A DNA stretch of 64,000 nucleotides from CAVQCA01 sp963763115. GTDB lineage: Bacteria; Pseudomonadota; Gammaproteobacteria; UBA9214. The stretch spans positions 27,704-91,703 of the forward strand of contig CAVXNM010000025.1 of the NCBI GenBank assembly GCA_963763115.1. The letters run 5' to 3'. Positions 37,503 through 46,988 of this stretch are shown here, piece by piece. The translations under genes and the position numbers were made by a program. Under the pieces are notes generated by a model that saw only the letters and a program-made list of their open reading frames with translations, searched no databases and was not told the origin of the DNA. Numbering within the stretch: the stretch's first letter is position 1; each line of letters starts with the position of its first letter.

Positions 37503-37977
37503 GCAAACCGCCGGCGAACCGGGAGCCGGCCATCATCAGCGATGACTTCATCTTCACCAGGGCGCCGTATGCCATGAGCCACGCATCGAGCCTGGCGACA
37601 TCGGGTGGCGGACTGGTGGCTGCTTGGTTCGCCGGCTCACTCGAGTCCCGGCCCGATGTGGGCATCTCGGTATCGCGGAATGACGGTCACGGCTGGTCCA
37701 CGCCGGTGGAGGTGGCGCATGGGGGTCAGGAAGACGGAACCCGCCATGCCTGCTGGAATCCGGTTTTGTTTCAACCGGCCTCGGGACCGCTGTTGCTGTT
37801 CTATAAAGTCGGCAGGAACCCCCGGTCCTGGTGGGGCATGTGCATGGCATCGAGCGACGGAGGCCACACCTGGAGCGCACCGCAGCGCCTTCCCGAGGGC
37901 ATCCTGGGCCCATCAAGAACAAACCCGTGCAACTGGCGAGCGGCGTGGTGCTGAGCCTGTGGCTGGCGAATTCGTAA
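37503..37977 (+). pseudogene. BNR-repeat sialidase-like protein, N-terminal remnant
   Basis: The frame reads FIFTRAPYAMSHASSLATSGGG, PDVGISVSRNDGHGWSTPVEVA, WNPVLFQPASGPLLLFYKVG and SSDGGHTWSAPQRLPEGILGP. This is the start of the sialidase/BNR family (Asp-box SxDGGHTW). After GILGP one base is missing: the next frame gives NKPVQLASGVVLSLWLANS and a stop at 37977. Only about 150 of over 350 residues remain and no start or signal is seen, so it is dead. Confidence 0.75.
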
Positions 37978-38197
37978 TTGTCGCCTGAAAGCGATAACTT
38001 AGACAGTCTTGTTCCTGAAAGAATCCTTCCCTACCCTGCTCTACCATGAAGGATCTGCTGGTACTCCTCGCACATCTATTGGGGCCACGATCGCCAAACT
38101 GCTGGGACCCGGTGGTGCGAGGGCCGTCGTCGCTGACAGCCTCCTCATGAAGCAGCAGCTCCTGGTTATCAATCGCTCCCGGCGACGTAAAAATCGG

Positions 38198-38442
38198 GAA
38201 AAATCGGGGACAGACCACGTTTTCTGATAGAACAGTCAATATTGGATGGTGGTAATTGTGGTCAGTCCCGAATGGCGCTTACTTAAGGGATATCTTCGAT
38301 GCAAGCCCACGATTGGCCACGGAAGCACACGGAAAAACACGGAATAATCACTAGCTATGACTGTTTCTTCCGTGTGATTCCGTGGCTATTTATAGGGGTT
38401 AGGTCTTAAGTATGTGCCATTCTGGTCTGTCCCCGATTTTCG
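38198..38442. repeat. MITE-like nested palindromic element, copy 1
   Basis: The outer inverted repeats GAAAAATCGGGGACAGACC (38198-38216) and its complement (38424-38442) enclose a second pair GAATGGCGCTTACTTAAG (38270-38287) / CTTAAGTATGTGCCATTC (38405-38422). Inside those is a third palindrome around GGCCACGGAAGCACACGG (from 38315) and CCGTGTGATTCCGTGGC (to 38386). No ORF. The inner two layers recur at 63551-63714. The outer GGGGACAGACC sequence is of the kind found around RAYT-type transposases. The rest of 37978-38646 shows nothing else. Confidence 0.8.
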
Positions 38443-38646
38443 TCACGGGGCAGACCCAATTGATTCGGGGCTAATTGCAGTGAGCGGCTGGATCAGCCAT
38501 TGAGCTTCAAATTATGGCGGGCCGGAAAGTTCGATACGTTGAATAATTGTGGCATGTTCCCATTGTCCCGGCCTGTTAACAAAACCTGTAGAATGGCCGT
38601 ACCACTCTGTTAGCATCACTCAATTGGCGGACTTTTAGATCCTGCA

Positions 38647-39612
38647 ATGTGCAAACCGTTCAAATTCATTTTATTTCTTACCAGCCTGTTTTTAACTGAC
38701 GGTTTTTCAAGTGTTGCAACAGCAAGTCCGGAATTATTAAAAGCGGCTGAGCAAGGGGACTTGTCGGGCGTGCAGGCACAATTAGCTCAGGGCGCCGACA
38801 TTAATTTCACCCTGCCGAATAAAAACCCGCGCTATGGTTATTTAGTGCAGACAGCCCTGGAGAACGCCGCATATAAAGGTCATACCGAAATCGTCAACTT
38901 GCTCCTGGAAAAGGGCGCCGCTGTGCGCTGGGATAAATGGTATGGGCTTTATGCGGCCACCCGGGCCGGCCGAGAGGGTTACACAGACATTGTGTTACTG
39001 CTGCTGGTCCACGTCAAACCAGGCGCGGATCAATTAAATCCGCTCTTTGGTCCGGCACTCATCAGTGCAGTGCGAAACAACCGGGAAGAAACGGTTGCGC
39101 TGCTTCTCGATCAGGGACTTGATCCCAACTGGCATACTCCGGGAGATCATTTTCCCAGGCCCGCCATTTTAGAGGCATCCCTGGACATTCAAAGTAACGT
39201 ATTTTTTATGCTTCTCGATGGCGGCGCAGATCCAACACCCTACCCGCAAATTTTAGCCGCGGCCGCTACAAGTGGCGATGCAGAATTGGTCAGTCGGCTA
39301 ATCAATATGGGTATGGATCCCAATGCCAAAAACGAAAATGGCCTGGCGCTCTCACAAGCTGCCTGTGCATACCAGGGTACAGACAAAAAAATCCAGGCAA
39401 ATCTTAACGCTGCTATCGAAGTCCTCCTGGAGGCGGGTGCCGATGTCAACAGCCCCGCTTACGGACGCTCGCCACTCTTTTGTGCCAGAGAACATCACAA
39501 CGAAGCCTTAATCAGTCTGTTGGAAGCGAAAAATGCCGAAGAATTTGAAACCCTGGGCCGAAAAATAAAACGCGCTGGCTGGGGCGCATGGTATATTTTT
39601 GGCGGTCATTAA
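38647..39612 (+). CDS. secreted ankyrin-repeat protein
   Basis: 321 residues. Signal peptide (KFILFLTSLFLTDGFSSVATA) then about six ankyrin repeats: LLKAAEQGDLSGVQAQLAQG, TALENAAYKGHTEIVNLLLE, ATRAGREGYTDIVLLLLVHV, SAVRNNREETVALLLDQGLD, AAATSGDAELVSRLINMGMD and AIEVLLEAGADVNSPAYGRS. Probably periplasmic, binding another protein. Isolated gene; base use is more AT-rich than its neighbours. Confidence 0.9.
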   Translation: MCKPFKFILFLTSLFLTDGFSSVATASPELLKAAEQGDLSGVQAQLAQGADINFTLPNKNPRYGYLVQTALENAAYKGHTEIVNLLLEKGAAVRWDKWYGLYAATRAGREGYTDIVLLLLVHVKPGADQLNPLFGPALISAVRNNREETVALLLDQGLDPNWHTPGDHFPRPAILEASLDIQSNVFFMLLDGGADPTPYPQILAAAATSGDAELVSRLINMGMDPNAKNENGLALSQAACAYQGTDKKIQANLNAAIEVLLEAGADVNSPAYGRSPLFCAREHHNEALISLLEAKNAEEFETLGRKIKRAGWGAWYIFGGH

Positions 39613-39668
39613 ATCCTCAAAATGGACGGTTAACGGCATAGCCACCGAGATTGTCTTTGTTGCTGCGG

Positions 39669-40859
39669 TTACCGCGGCTTGCGAGACACACCCACCTGCA
39701 GCAATTGCTTGCCGAATTTCTCGGTAACCGCATCGATCGTTTTCAGTATGCGTTTATTGTCTTCCTGCTGTTCGGGTTGATCGAACAGGTCAGTTTGTGC
39801 TGGCTGGTCTGCCTCCCAGCCGCTGATGCCTATGCCGATGAGACGAACCGGTTTATTCGGCAGCGTGCCATCGAGGAAAAGCCGCCAGGCGGTTTTGAGC
39901 ATGTCACGTTCGTCGTTGGTCGGTGTCGTGTGTTTGTATTGCCGCGTGTAAGTCTCGAATCCCTCGAAGCGGATCTTCAGTGTCACGACGGAACCCGACA
40001 ATCCCTCCTGGCGTGCGGTCCTTGCCACCTCGGCCGCCAGCCCGCGCAGGGCATCGTGCAGCACCGTGTTATCCCGGATATCTGTCTCGAAGGTCGTCTC
40101 TTTCGAGATACTCTTGCGGCGCTGATCCGGCAGGATCTGATCCGAGGCGATACCAAAGGCCTGGCGGTGAAAACTCGCCGCGGCTTTTTCCCCCAGGTGT
40201 TGTTCAAGACGCGCTAGCGGGACAGCGCGAAGTTGCTCTATTGTCTCGATCCCGAGACGGTTGAAGATCTTCCGGGTTTGACGCCCCAGCCCTCGGAGGT
40301 TGGATACCGGCATGGGTGCGAGGAAATCGAGGACCTGCTCCGGGGAGACCACCGTTAAACCATCCGGCTTGCGGTATTCCGAGCCGAGTTTTGCAATCAG
40401 CCGGTTCGGGCCGATGCCAACCGAAGCCGTCAGTCCGGTTTCAGTGAAGATACGTTGCTTGATGTTTTGCCCGATCGTTGCCGGTGTTCCTAACAGTTTT
40501 TCGAGTCCACTCACATCCAGGTAGGCCTCATCGATTGAGGCGGCTTCCACGACGGGTGACAGGGTTTCAAGGACCTGAAAGACCTGTCGCGAGTGCCGGC
40601 GGTATTTTTCCATGTCGGGGCGCAGGAACACGGCATCCGGACAGCGCCGGAAGGCCTCGGATATCGGCATGGCAGAGTGAATGCCAAAGCGTCGTGCTTC
40701 ATAGGACGCGGCGGCGACCACGCCTCGATGGCCGGGGCGCGCACCAACGACGACGGGACAACCCTGGTATTCGGGATGTTCCTGCTGTTCACAGCTCGCG
40801 AAGAACGCATCCAGGTCCATGTGGGCGATCCAGCGATGTGTCTGTTGGGGGCGTGTCAT
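39669..40859 (-). CDS. dinB: DNA polymerase IV
   Basis: 396 residues. Y-family polymerase: metal-binding MDLDAFFASCEQQ at the N-terminus and SIDEAYLDVSGLE with the catalytic Asp-Glu pair, fingers (VVAAASYEARRFGIHSAMP), helix-hairpin-helix (LRGLGRQTRKIFNRLGIETI) and little-finger domain with SKETTFETDI. The end (AQTDLFD) resembles a clamp-binding peptide (QxxLF). Error-prone bypass synthesis. Starts MTRPQQTHRWIAHMD. Confidence 0.95.
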   Translation of the reverse strand: MTRPQQTHRWIAHMDLDAFFASCEQQEHPEYQGCPVVVGARPGHRGVVAAASYEARRFGIHSAMPISEAFRRCPDAVFLRPDMEKYRRHSRQVFQVLETLSPVVEAASIDEAYLDVSGLEKLLGTPATIGQNIKQRIFTETGLTASVGIGPNRLIAKLGSEYRKPDGLTVVSPEQVLDFLAPMPVSNLRGLGRQTRKIFNRLGIETIEQLRAVPLARLEQHLGEKAAASFHRQAFGIASDQILPDQRRKSISKETTFETDIRDNTVLHDALRGLAAEVARTARQEGLSGSVVTLKIRFEGFETYTRQYKHTTPTNDERDMLKTAWRLFLDGTLPNKPVRLIGIGISGWEADQPAQTDLFDQPEQQEDNKRILKTIDAVTEKFGKQLLQVGVSRKPR

Positions 40860-40976
40860 GCGTTGTTAGTGATGGCTTGATCGGGTGAACAATACCGTGA
40901 CAAGGGAGCAGCGGGACAGGGTTATTTTCTCCTTTCATCACTGGCGCGGCCTGTGACCGGCGGCGACAATACCGCC

Positions 40977-41742
40977 ATGGCATCAACCCGGACATTTATC
41001 GGTATCGATGGCTGCAGGGCAGGCTGGTTCTGCGTTGTCCTGGATGAGCGGGATAACGGGTCTTGCCACGTGGCGCCTGATGCGCGTGCCGTGGGAGAAC
41101 TGGCCGCAGAGGCCGACAGCGTATTGATAGATATCCCGATCGGGCTCCCCGATTCGGGGCCTGACGGGCGTTTGTGCGACCGGGAGGCCAGGCAGCTACT
41201 GGGGCGCAGGCGTGCATCCAGCGTGTTTTCTGCTCCGGCGCGCCGTACGCTGGCTGCAGCCAGCTACCCGCAAGCCCTCGAACTGAACCGGCAGGCGACT
41301 GGCCGCGGGCTGAGCAAGCAGGCCTGGGGTATCGTGCCGAAGATCCGTGAGATTGATACCCTGCTGTGTGACAACCGGGCGCTGCGGGGCGTGCTGCGCG
41401 AATGTCACCCGGAACTCTGCTTTCGGGCGCTGAACGGATAAACAGGCGATGCAGTACAACAAGAAGAAGAGAGAGGGGCAGCAGGAGCGGATGGCGGTGC
41501 TGGAAGACTATTTTCCACAATGCCCCGCGCTTTACGAGCAGGCGTGCGTTGAGTTTCTGCGGCGCCAGGTCGCACGCGACGACATCATCGATGCCATGGT
41601 GTGCGCGGTGACGGCTAAATACGGTTATGGCGGGTATCGGACGGTGCCGGTCAGTCCGGCGAGAGACGGGCAGGGACTGCTGATGGAGATTATTTACTAC
41701 GTGCCTGTTTCCTTTCCGGACTTGACAGATTCCGGAAGGTAG
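40977..41742 (+). pseudogene. DUF429 protein split by a one-base insertion
   Basis: The first part (MASTRTFIGIDGCRAGWFCV, IDIPIGLPDSGPDGRLCDRE, SSVFSAPARRTL, ECHPELCFRALNG) ends at a TAA at 41439-41441. Removing one base there continues as KQAMQYNKKKREGQQERMAV and then RDDIIDAMVCAVTAKYGYGG, the normal C-terminal half of DUF429 proteins (RNase H-like fold, unknown function). Both halves keep their family motifs, so the lesion is recent or a read error. Confidence 0.8.
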
Positions 41743-42138
41743 TTGCTGCTCATCAGCGAATCAGTGTATGGATAAATGGATGGAGGGATTGAAGTTAATT
41801 CCCTTCGCCCCCTTTACCCGTCCTTTTTCATAAAATGTATCCGGCCCTTTTTTTGATGTAGCGCTTTCAATACTTACGTCAGCTGTTATGTAGATCGACG
41901 TGTAGTACCTTGACTTGACTGTAGGAGACTGATTATCTCTCTGCATGATCATTTTCTGCACATTGGAATGATGCCTGAGGCGATCAGCTCGGAATCGTAG
42001 TCCGTATCCAGGTTGTCTACATCCTTTCCGCTGGCTGGGGGCTCATCCGTTCAAAATTCCTGACGCCTCAGTATGACATCACCTTCAGTAACGCACCCAA
42101 TGTTGCACCCGTGTGGTGCAAAAAAAGATACCTTGCTT
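41743..42138. other. spacer without recognisable gene
   Basis: 396 bp between the DUF429 gene and the rve transposase; AT-rich, no gene, probably includes the left end of the insertion sequence near 42110-42125 (GTGTGGTGC). Confidence 0.4.
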
Positions 42139-43215
42139 TCAAGCCGCTTCACGATAGTAGTAATTGAGCATACCGCCAAGCCGTTCACGACACTGAATTG
42201 GCTCATCGGTCGAACGGACCGAGGCAAGTGGCTCCAGCAATCGATTCCCTACCCCCTGATGATTACGTTCGGTCTGATAATGTGCAACATACTCTCTGAG
42301 TGCTCGACGAAGCGATGCCTCACCAAAGAGAATCATGCGATCCAAGCATTCGTCTTTTATAGAATGCACAAACCGTTCTGCAAAAGCGTTACAGTTGGAC
42401 GCTCGCACCGGGCATCGAACAGGCTTCACGCCCTCTCGATCCAGATAGTCTCTGAACTCCTCGGTATATTTTGTATCGCGGTCCATGAGGAGAAATGCTT
42501 TGTTTAAAAGAAAACCGTCACTCACGTCTGTCAGGTTGCGGGCCACTTGCTTCATGAATGCACCGTTGGGGGCCGTGGTCACCCTGGCGATGTGTGCGGA
42601 ACGCGTTGAAAGATGGATGATAAACAACACGTAGTAGGTTACCAGCCCGCGGGGTGTCCACACCTCGACCGTAAAGTAATCCGCAGCGGCCATTACGTCC
42701 CAGTGCGCTTTTAAGAACGTTTTCCACGAGGTACGTCTCTTCCGCTCCGGCGCCGGTTCTATGCCATGCCTTTTCAGGATATTCTTGACCGTGTTCGGCG
42801 CAATGACGTGTCCCAGATTAGCGAGAGCGCCTTGGATTCGATCGTAACCCCAGGAAGTATTCTCCCTCGCCATGCGGAGTACCAATTCAGTGATCTCTTG
42901 CGCGACGCGCGGTCGACCGGGTCCCTTCCTGGCGTAGGTCCACTTCTGCGCGATGAGTGTCCGGTGCCAGGCGAGCAGCGTATCGGGTGTCACAAGGGTC
43001 TCCAGTTCATCAAGTGCCCGGCGACCCAGCACCTCGGCCTTCACGGCCAAGCGTATCCGCTGTTCATCGGTGAACCGAAGCCGCTGTCCTTCGAGTTGCT
43101 CCTTGAGCACACGGTTCTCTTCGATGAGATAATCGATGACCGCCTGTTGCTGGCGGTTAAACCAGCCGGACAGCGCGATTACGAGGAGGTGGAAGGGTTG
43201 TATGACAGGGGTCAT
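42139..43215 (-). CDS. rve-type transposase, intact
   Basis: 358 residues, uninterrupted. Leader with a coiled region (QQAVIDYLIEENRVLKEQLE), HTH (NTSWGYDRIQGALANLGHVI), then the integrase core: ADYFTVEVWTPRGLVTYYVL (first Asp), FLLMDRDTKYTEEF (second Asp), NCNAFAERFVHSIKDECLD (Glu), and the C-terminal HYQTERNHQGVGN. Related to the broken copies at 308-1378 and, more remotely, 26017-27106. The ends of the element are not clearly visible, but a weak TTGTGG-type end lies near 43233. It may be the active member of the family. Confidence 0.88.
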   Translation of the reverse strand: MTPVIQPFHLLVIALSGWFNRQQQAVIDYLIEENRVLKEQLEGQRLRFTDEQRIRLAVKAEVLGRRALDELETLVTPDTLLAWHRTLIAQKWTYARKGPGRPRVAQEITELVLRMARENTSWGYDRIQGALANLGHVIAPNTVKNILKRHGIEPAPERKRRTSWKTFLKAHWDVMAAADYFTVEVWTPRGLVTYYVLFIIHLSTRSAHIARVTTAPNGAFMKQVARNLTDVSDGFLLNKAFLLMDRDTKYTEEFRDYLDREGVKPVRCPVRASNCNAFAERFVHSIKDECLDRMILFGEASLRRALREYVAHYQTERNHQGVGNRLLEPLASVRSTDEPIQCRERLGGMLNYYYREAA

Positions 43216-43319
43216 TGCCCGAACAGATTAGCCACAATATTGGCTGATAACAATATCATACGGCTCGTTCGAATATTTGCACCATACGGGCGCGGGTGCT
43301 CCCCCCTGCGTCTGAAGCA

Positions 43320-43500
43320 CGATGTACTCAGGGCCAAGTACCACGCTGTCCTGTCCGCTGTGGACAGGGGGATCAGGACGTAGAGCTCAGGGCTAAGGGC
43401 ACAGTAGGCCGGGACACGTCGTCCCCTGCCTGACTGTAAATGGGATGTACAGCGAGTCCAAACGTTCTAATCCCGCAATCGTACTTCGACTGTCGGCCAA
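43320..43500 (+). repeat. composite R2 + R1 repeat
   Basis: A tract of CTCAGGGCC / GCTCAGGGC / CTGTCC strings (43320-43440; includes an inverted pair CCTGTCC..GGACAGG) is followed by an R1 box at 43461-43500 (AACGTTCTAATCCCGC...ACTTCGACTGTCGGCC). The same order R2 then R1 is seen at 52620-52808 and 59290-59455. The remaining 43501-43752 has no recognisable gene. Confidence 0.6.
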
Positions 43501-43752
43501 TGTTGATCCTTCGTAACGTCTGGCGTGAGGCGTCGAGAGGCGCGCAGCGACCTCCAATGGCATCGACTTTTCTCAGCACGATGCTGTCGCTAATCCCCGT
43601 GGCTGCGTCCATTTGGCTGCTCGGCGCGTGATGCCGAGCGAAGCTTGAACGGACAGACGCAAATTCCGAGACAATTACCGCTGCTCGAGGCGACGAGCCG
43701 TGTGCCGCGATTTCTGCTTCGTCTTCGAGGACGAAGCCGGCCGTGCGGCGAG

Positions 43753-44313
43753 TCAGAAAGGCGGAGCGGGCAACCCTTCTTCGAGCTCGATATCAAAGGC
43801 GGTGACCATATTGCCCATGATGGCGTAGAGCCCGCAAAGCGCGACGAGCTCGACGATGCCCGCATTGCCATGGACCTCGACGAACCGCTGCTGCACCTCC
43901 GCCGGGATCGATCGCTTGGCCACAACCGCGTCGACCGCCTCGAGAGCCGCCCGGGAGGCGTCGGGCAAGCTGTCGGGTACCTGCCCGGCTGTGAGCGCGT
44001 CGATCGTGTCCTGGCCGAGACCGGCCAGCTTCGCCGGACGCTGGTGGTGCGACCACTCGTAGCCATATCGCTGCCGGGCGGCAAACCGCAGGATCACCAA
44101 CTCGCGCACGGCGTCTGGCAGAACACCGTGAAAGCGTAGATGCTCACCGAGCGCGCCCACCATCGACGTGACTCCCGGATTGTTGAACATGCGCACGTAG
44201 ACGTCGCCGAGATGTGTGCGGCCTTCGGCGTGAGCGCGCGCGGAGGCCATATGATCGAACAGCTCGCGGTCGGCGCCTTTAAGCGTCGCGGTGGGATCGG
44301 GTAACGCAGCCAT
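43753..44313 (-). CDS. carboxymuconolactone decarboxylase family protein
   Basis: 186 residues from MAALPDPTATLKGADRELFD; its ATG overlaps the stop of the TPP enzyme by one base (TGATG). CMD fold: YVRMFNNPGVTSMVGALGEHL, DAVRELVILRFAARQRYGYEWSHH (the Cys of AhpD is replaced: no CxxC), GNAGIVELVALCGLYAIMGNMV. This subgroup occurs with catabolic genes and may be a lactone decarboxylase-like enzyme. Third gene of a compact, GC-rich operon. Confidence 0.88.
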   Translation of the reverse strand: MAALPDPTATLKGADRELFDHMASARAHAEGRTHLGDVYVRMFNNPGVTSMVGALGEHLRFHGVLPDAVRELVILRFAARQRYGYEWSHHQRPAKLAGLGQDTIDALTAGQVPDSLPDASRAALEAVDAVVAKRSIPAEVQQRFVEVHGNAGIVELVALCGLYAIMGNMVTAFDIELEEGLPAPPF

Positions 44314-46022
44314 CAGTCGTTGTCCTCCCATTCCTGCTGGCGTTCCCGCCAGACTTTCACGGGTGTGGGATAGGTCTTGTCGGTATGCAGATCCAACAGG
44401 TACGGGCCGGTTGCGCCGAGCGCGCGGCCGACGGCCGCCGCGATGTCATCGGGCCGTTCTACGCGCTCGCCGTCGCCGCCCATCGACCGGGCAAAGGCGA
44501 CCCAGTCGATACCGGGAATATCGGTGAGACGTTCCGGGCCGGGCCCCATCTTGGACGCGCGATAGTAGATGTTGCCGTAGGCACGGTTGTTCATCAGCGC
44601 AATGACGAGCGGGACCTTCTCGCGCGCCGCCGTATGCACCTCCATGCCGTGCATCAGCATGCAACCGTCTCCCGTGGCGACCATCAGCGGTCGCTCGGGA
44701 CGGGCCAGCTTTGCCCCGATGCCGAGCGGAACCGCCCCGCCCATCGGCCCGAGGTTGGTCAGCGAGAAGTGGGTACGGGGCTCGCGAACATCCCAATACT
44801 CGGCAAACCACGCGCGGTGTGCGCCCGAGTCCACGCACAGCACACCGTCGTCGGGAAAGGCGGCTCGCAACTCGGCCACAACACGCGCCGGGTGCATGGG
44901 GGCGGCGTCGCTACTGGTGTCTTCCGGTTGGTATTGGTTTGGCCCCTGGGCACGGATCTGCGCGAGGAACGCTCGGCGATCCGCGCGCCCGGCCTCGAGC
45001 CCCGCCGCCTCCTTGAGAGCCGCCAGGCGTTGCAGCGCCTCGCCGGCATTGGCGACCACCGCCACTTCGCCGGCCCAGGTGCGACCAATGATCAGAGGGT
45101 CGGCATCGATCTGGATCAGCGCCTTTGAAGGCAGCATCTTCGGGTCCCATTGCATCGTGTCGCGTTGGGACAGTCCGGACCCGATGACGAGCAGTATGTC
45201 GGTCTCGTCCGAGCGGATCGCATCGATCGCCCAGCGCGAGCCGCCGTAACCGAATACGCCGAGCGCGAGGGGGTGACTTTCGGGGATCACCCCTTTCCCC
45301 GACAGCGTGGTCGCGACCGGAATCTCGAAGCGTTCGACAAAAGCGCGCAGTGCGTCGATTCCGTGCGCATGCAGCACGCCGGGGCCGGCGAGCACGATGA
45401 TTCTCTGATTTCCGACCGTGTTGAGCAGCTCGACTGCACGGTCGAGTGCATTCTCGTCAACGAACCGCGGCGAACATAGCGATTCGGGGACCGGCTGCCA
45501 CGCTGAAGCGATTTCGGCCTTCTGCACATCGACCGGCACCGACAGGTGAACCGGAGACCGACGCGCAAAGGCATACGTGATCGCGTGCCGGAGGTGATGG
45601 GGAACAACGGCGCGCGAGGACATCGATAGAGACAATCCGGTAATGGGCTTGAGCACGTCCATGTCGTCGATTCCGGCGCCGGACGCATCCTGGAAGCCAC
45701 CCATGCCCTCCCACGATCGCGCAACCTCTCCGCTGATTGCAAGGAGCGGAGTGCGGTCGGCCAGTGCCGCGGCGAGCGCCGTCGTCATGTTGAGAACACC
45801 CGGCCCACCGATACCGAAACACACTCCGAGACCGCCCGAGGCCCGGGCGTAGCCGTCGGCCATATAGGCTGCGCCGCCCTCGAATGCCGCGACGATCGTC
45901 CTCAGGCCCTCGGTCCCGGTCAGCGCCGGCATGAAGTTGTCGTTCAGCCCGCCGAGATCAATGAAACAGTGGTCTACACCCTGATCGCGAAGCGCGGAAA
46001 GTATGTAATCTGCCACTCGCAT
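44313..46022 (-). CDS. thiamine-diphosphate-dependent enzyme, acetolactate synthase-like
   Basis: 569 residues. N-terminal PYR domain (MRVADYILSALRDQGVDHCF; VAAFEGGAAYMADGYARASG with the catalytic Glu), central Rossmann domain (RIIVLAGPGVLHAHGIDALR), and PP domain with the ThDP/Mg motif ATGDGCMLMHGMEVHTAARE ... MNNRAYGN. Substrate cannot be told; the family includes acetolactate synthase, benzoylformate decarboxylase and others. Start and stop both overlap the neighbours by one base, implying translational coupling. GC content is clearly higher than the window average, which suggests transfer. Confidence 0.92.
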   Translation of the reverse strand: MRVADYILSALRDQGVDHCFIDLGGLNDNFMPALTGTEGLRTIVAAFEGGAAYMADGYARASGGLGVCFGIGGPGVLNMTTALAAALADRTPLLAISGEVARSWEGMGGFQDASGAGIDDMDVLKPITGLSLSMSSRAVVPHHLRHAITYAFARRSPVHLSVPVDVQKAEIASAWQPVPESLCSPRFVDENALDRAVELLNTVGNQRIIVLAGPGVLHAHGIDALRAFVERFEIPVATTLSGKGVIPESHPLALGVFGYGGSRWAIDAIRSDETDILLVIGSGLSQRDTMQWDPKMLPSKALIQIDADPLIIGRTWAGEVAVVANAGEALQRLAALKEAAGLEAGRADRRAFLAQIRAQGPNQYQPEDTSSDAAPMHPARVVAELRAAFPDDGVLCVDSGAHRAWFAEYWDVREPRTHFSLTNLGPMGGAVPLGIGAKLARPERPLMVATGDGCMLMHGMEVHTAAREKVPLVIALMNNRAYGNIYYRASKMGPGPERLTDIPGIDWVAFARSMGGDGERVERPDDIAAAVGRALGATGPYLLDLHTDKTYPTPVKVWRERQQEWEDND

Positions 46023-46988
46023 CAGGCAGTCACTGCACTTGGGAACGCCAATCGCCCGCCAGGTCGCGGCCAGTCAACCGCAATCAGATGCCCCGTACCC
46101 GAGCACGTGATGAACGCCGTGCGACGATCGGGGCCACCGAAACAAAGATTGGTGATCATGGGGTCCGACAAAGGCAGGGTCTCGACTGTTCGACCGTCCG
46201 GCGAGACCTGCGTGATGCCGCCGTCGATCAGCGTCGCCTGACAAACCCATCCCTCCCCGTCGACTTTCATCGAATCGAACAGCGCGTAGCCCGGTGCACC
46301 GTAGAGCATCTTTCCCGGGTGAAACTCGCCATCCGCATTGGTAGCGATCTTGCCGGGACCGTCAAGGTCCCAATACCAGATCCGCCCGACCTGCGTCTCG
46401 GCCACGTAGAGACGACTGCCGTCCGGCGACAGGGCTATGCCGTTCGGGCTGTCGAGCGGGAATATCTTTTCGGTGATGCTGGAACCGTCGGGTTGGGCAT
46501 AGAAGACCCCTGTGCGATCGCTCGACCGTTCGGTGCGAATACCGTGGTCGGTGAACCAGAAGCCACCGGTCTCGTCGAAAACGAGGTCGTTGGGACCGCG
46601 CAGCGGTTGATCGCCGCAAGCACGGTAAAGGGTTGTGACCTCGCCTGTCGAGAGATCGACCCGGTCGATGCGGCCTCCCGAATAGGTCGGTGGTGCCACA
46701 AGTCCAAAGACAAGCAGGCCATCCTGGCGGTGGAACGAGAAGCTGCCGCCATTGTTGCAGACATAGACCGCGCCGTCCGGACCAATCGCCGCACCGTTCG
46801 GGCCGCCGCCGAGATGCGCGATGCGCGATGCGCTCAATGTCACCGTTCGGCGAGACTCTCGCGAGTGTTCCAGCAGCAATTTCGGTCACCAGCACGGACC
46901 CGTCCGCCAATGCGACCGGACCCTCGGGAAACTCAAGACCGACTGCGATGATCCGCACCTCGGTCTTTGGCGAGCTGACAGTAATCAT
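46022..46988 (-). pseudogene. SMP-30/gluconolactonase-like protein, frameshifted by an extra heptamer
   Basis: The N-terminal frame (MITVSSPKTEVRIIAVGLEF, PEGPVALADGSVLVTEIAAG) continues in the next frame from HLGGGPNGAAIGPDGAVYV to the end, with GPNDLVFDETGGFWFTDHG, DSPNGIALSPDGSRLYVAET, and DGEGWVCQATLIDGG. This is a six-blade SMP-30 beta-propeller with its metal ligands (Glu in FPEGP, Asn in GPND and SPNG). The switch falls on three copies of a 7-bp unit (46813-46833); two copies would restore the frame. It may therefore be an off-state or a simple slip mutation. First gene of the operon with the TPP enzyme and CMD protein. Confidence 0.85.
46813..46833. repeat. three tandem GATGCGC heptamers inside the SMP-30 gene
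   Basis: GATGCGC occurs three times in direct tandem. 21 bp puts the gene out of frame, 14 bp puts it in frame (AHLGGG). Tandem 7-mers in coding DNA change length by slipped-strand replication. Confidence 0.85.

Noticed and set aside
44385..45249. Long plus-strand ORFs opposite the ThDP enzyme
   Set aside because: Antisense shadows in GC-rich DNA; the minus frame has all family motifs.
46088..46951. A 287-codon plus-strand ORF
   Set aside because: Antisense of the SMP-30 gene; its length is due to high GC and it has no motif of its own.
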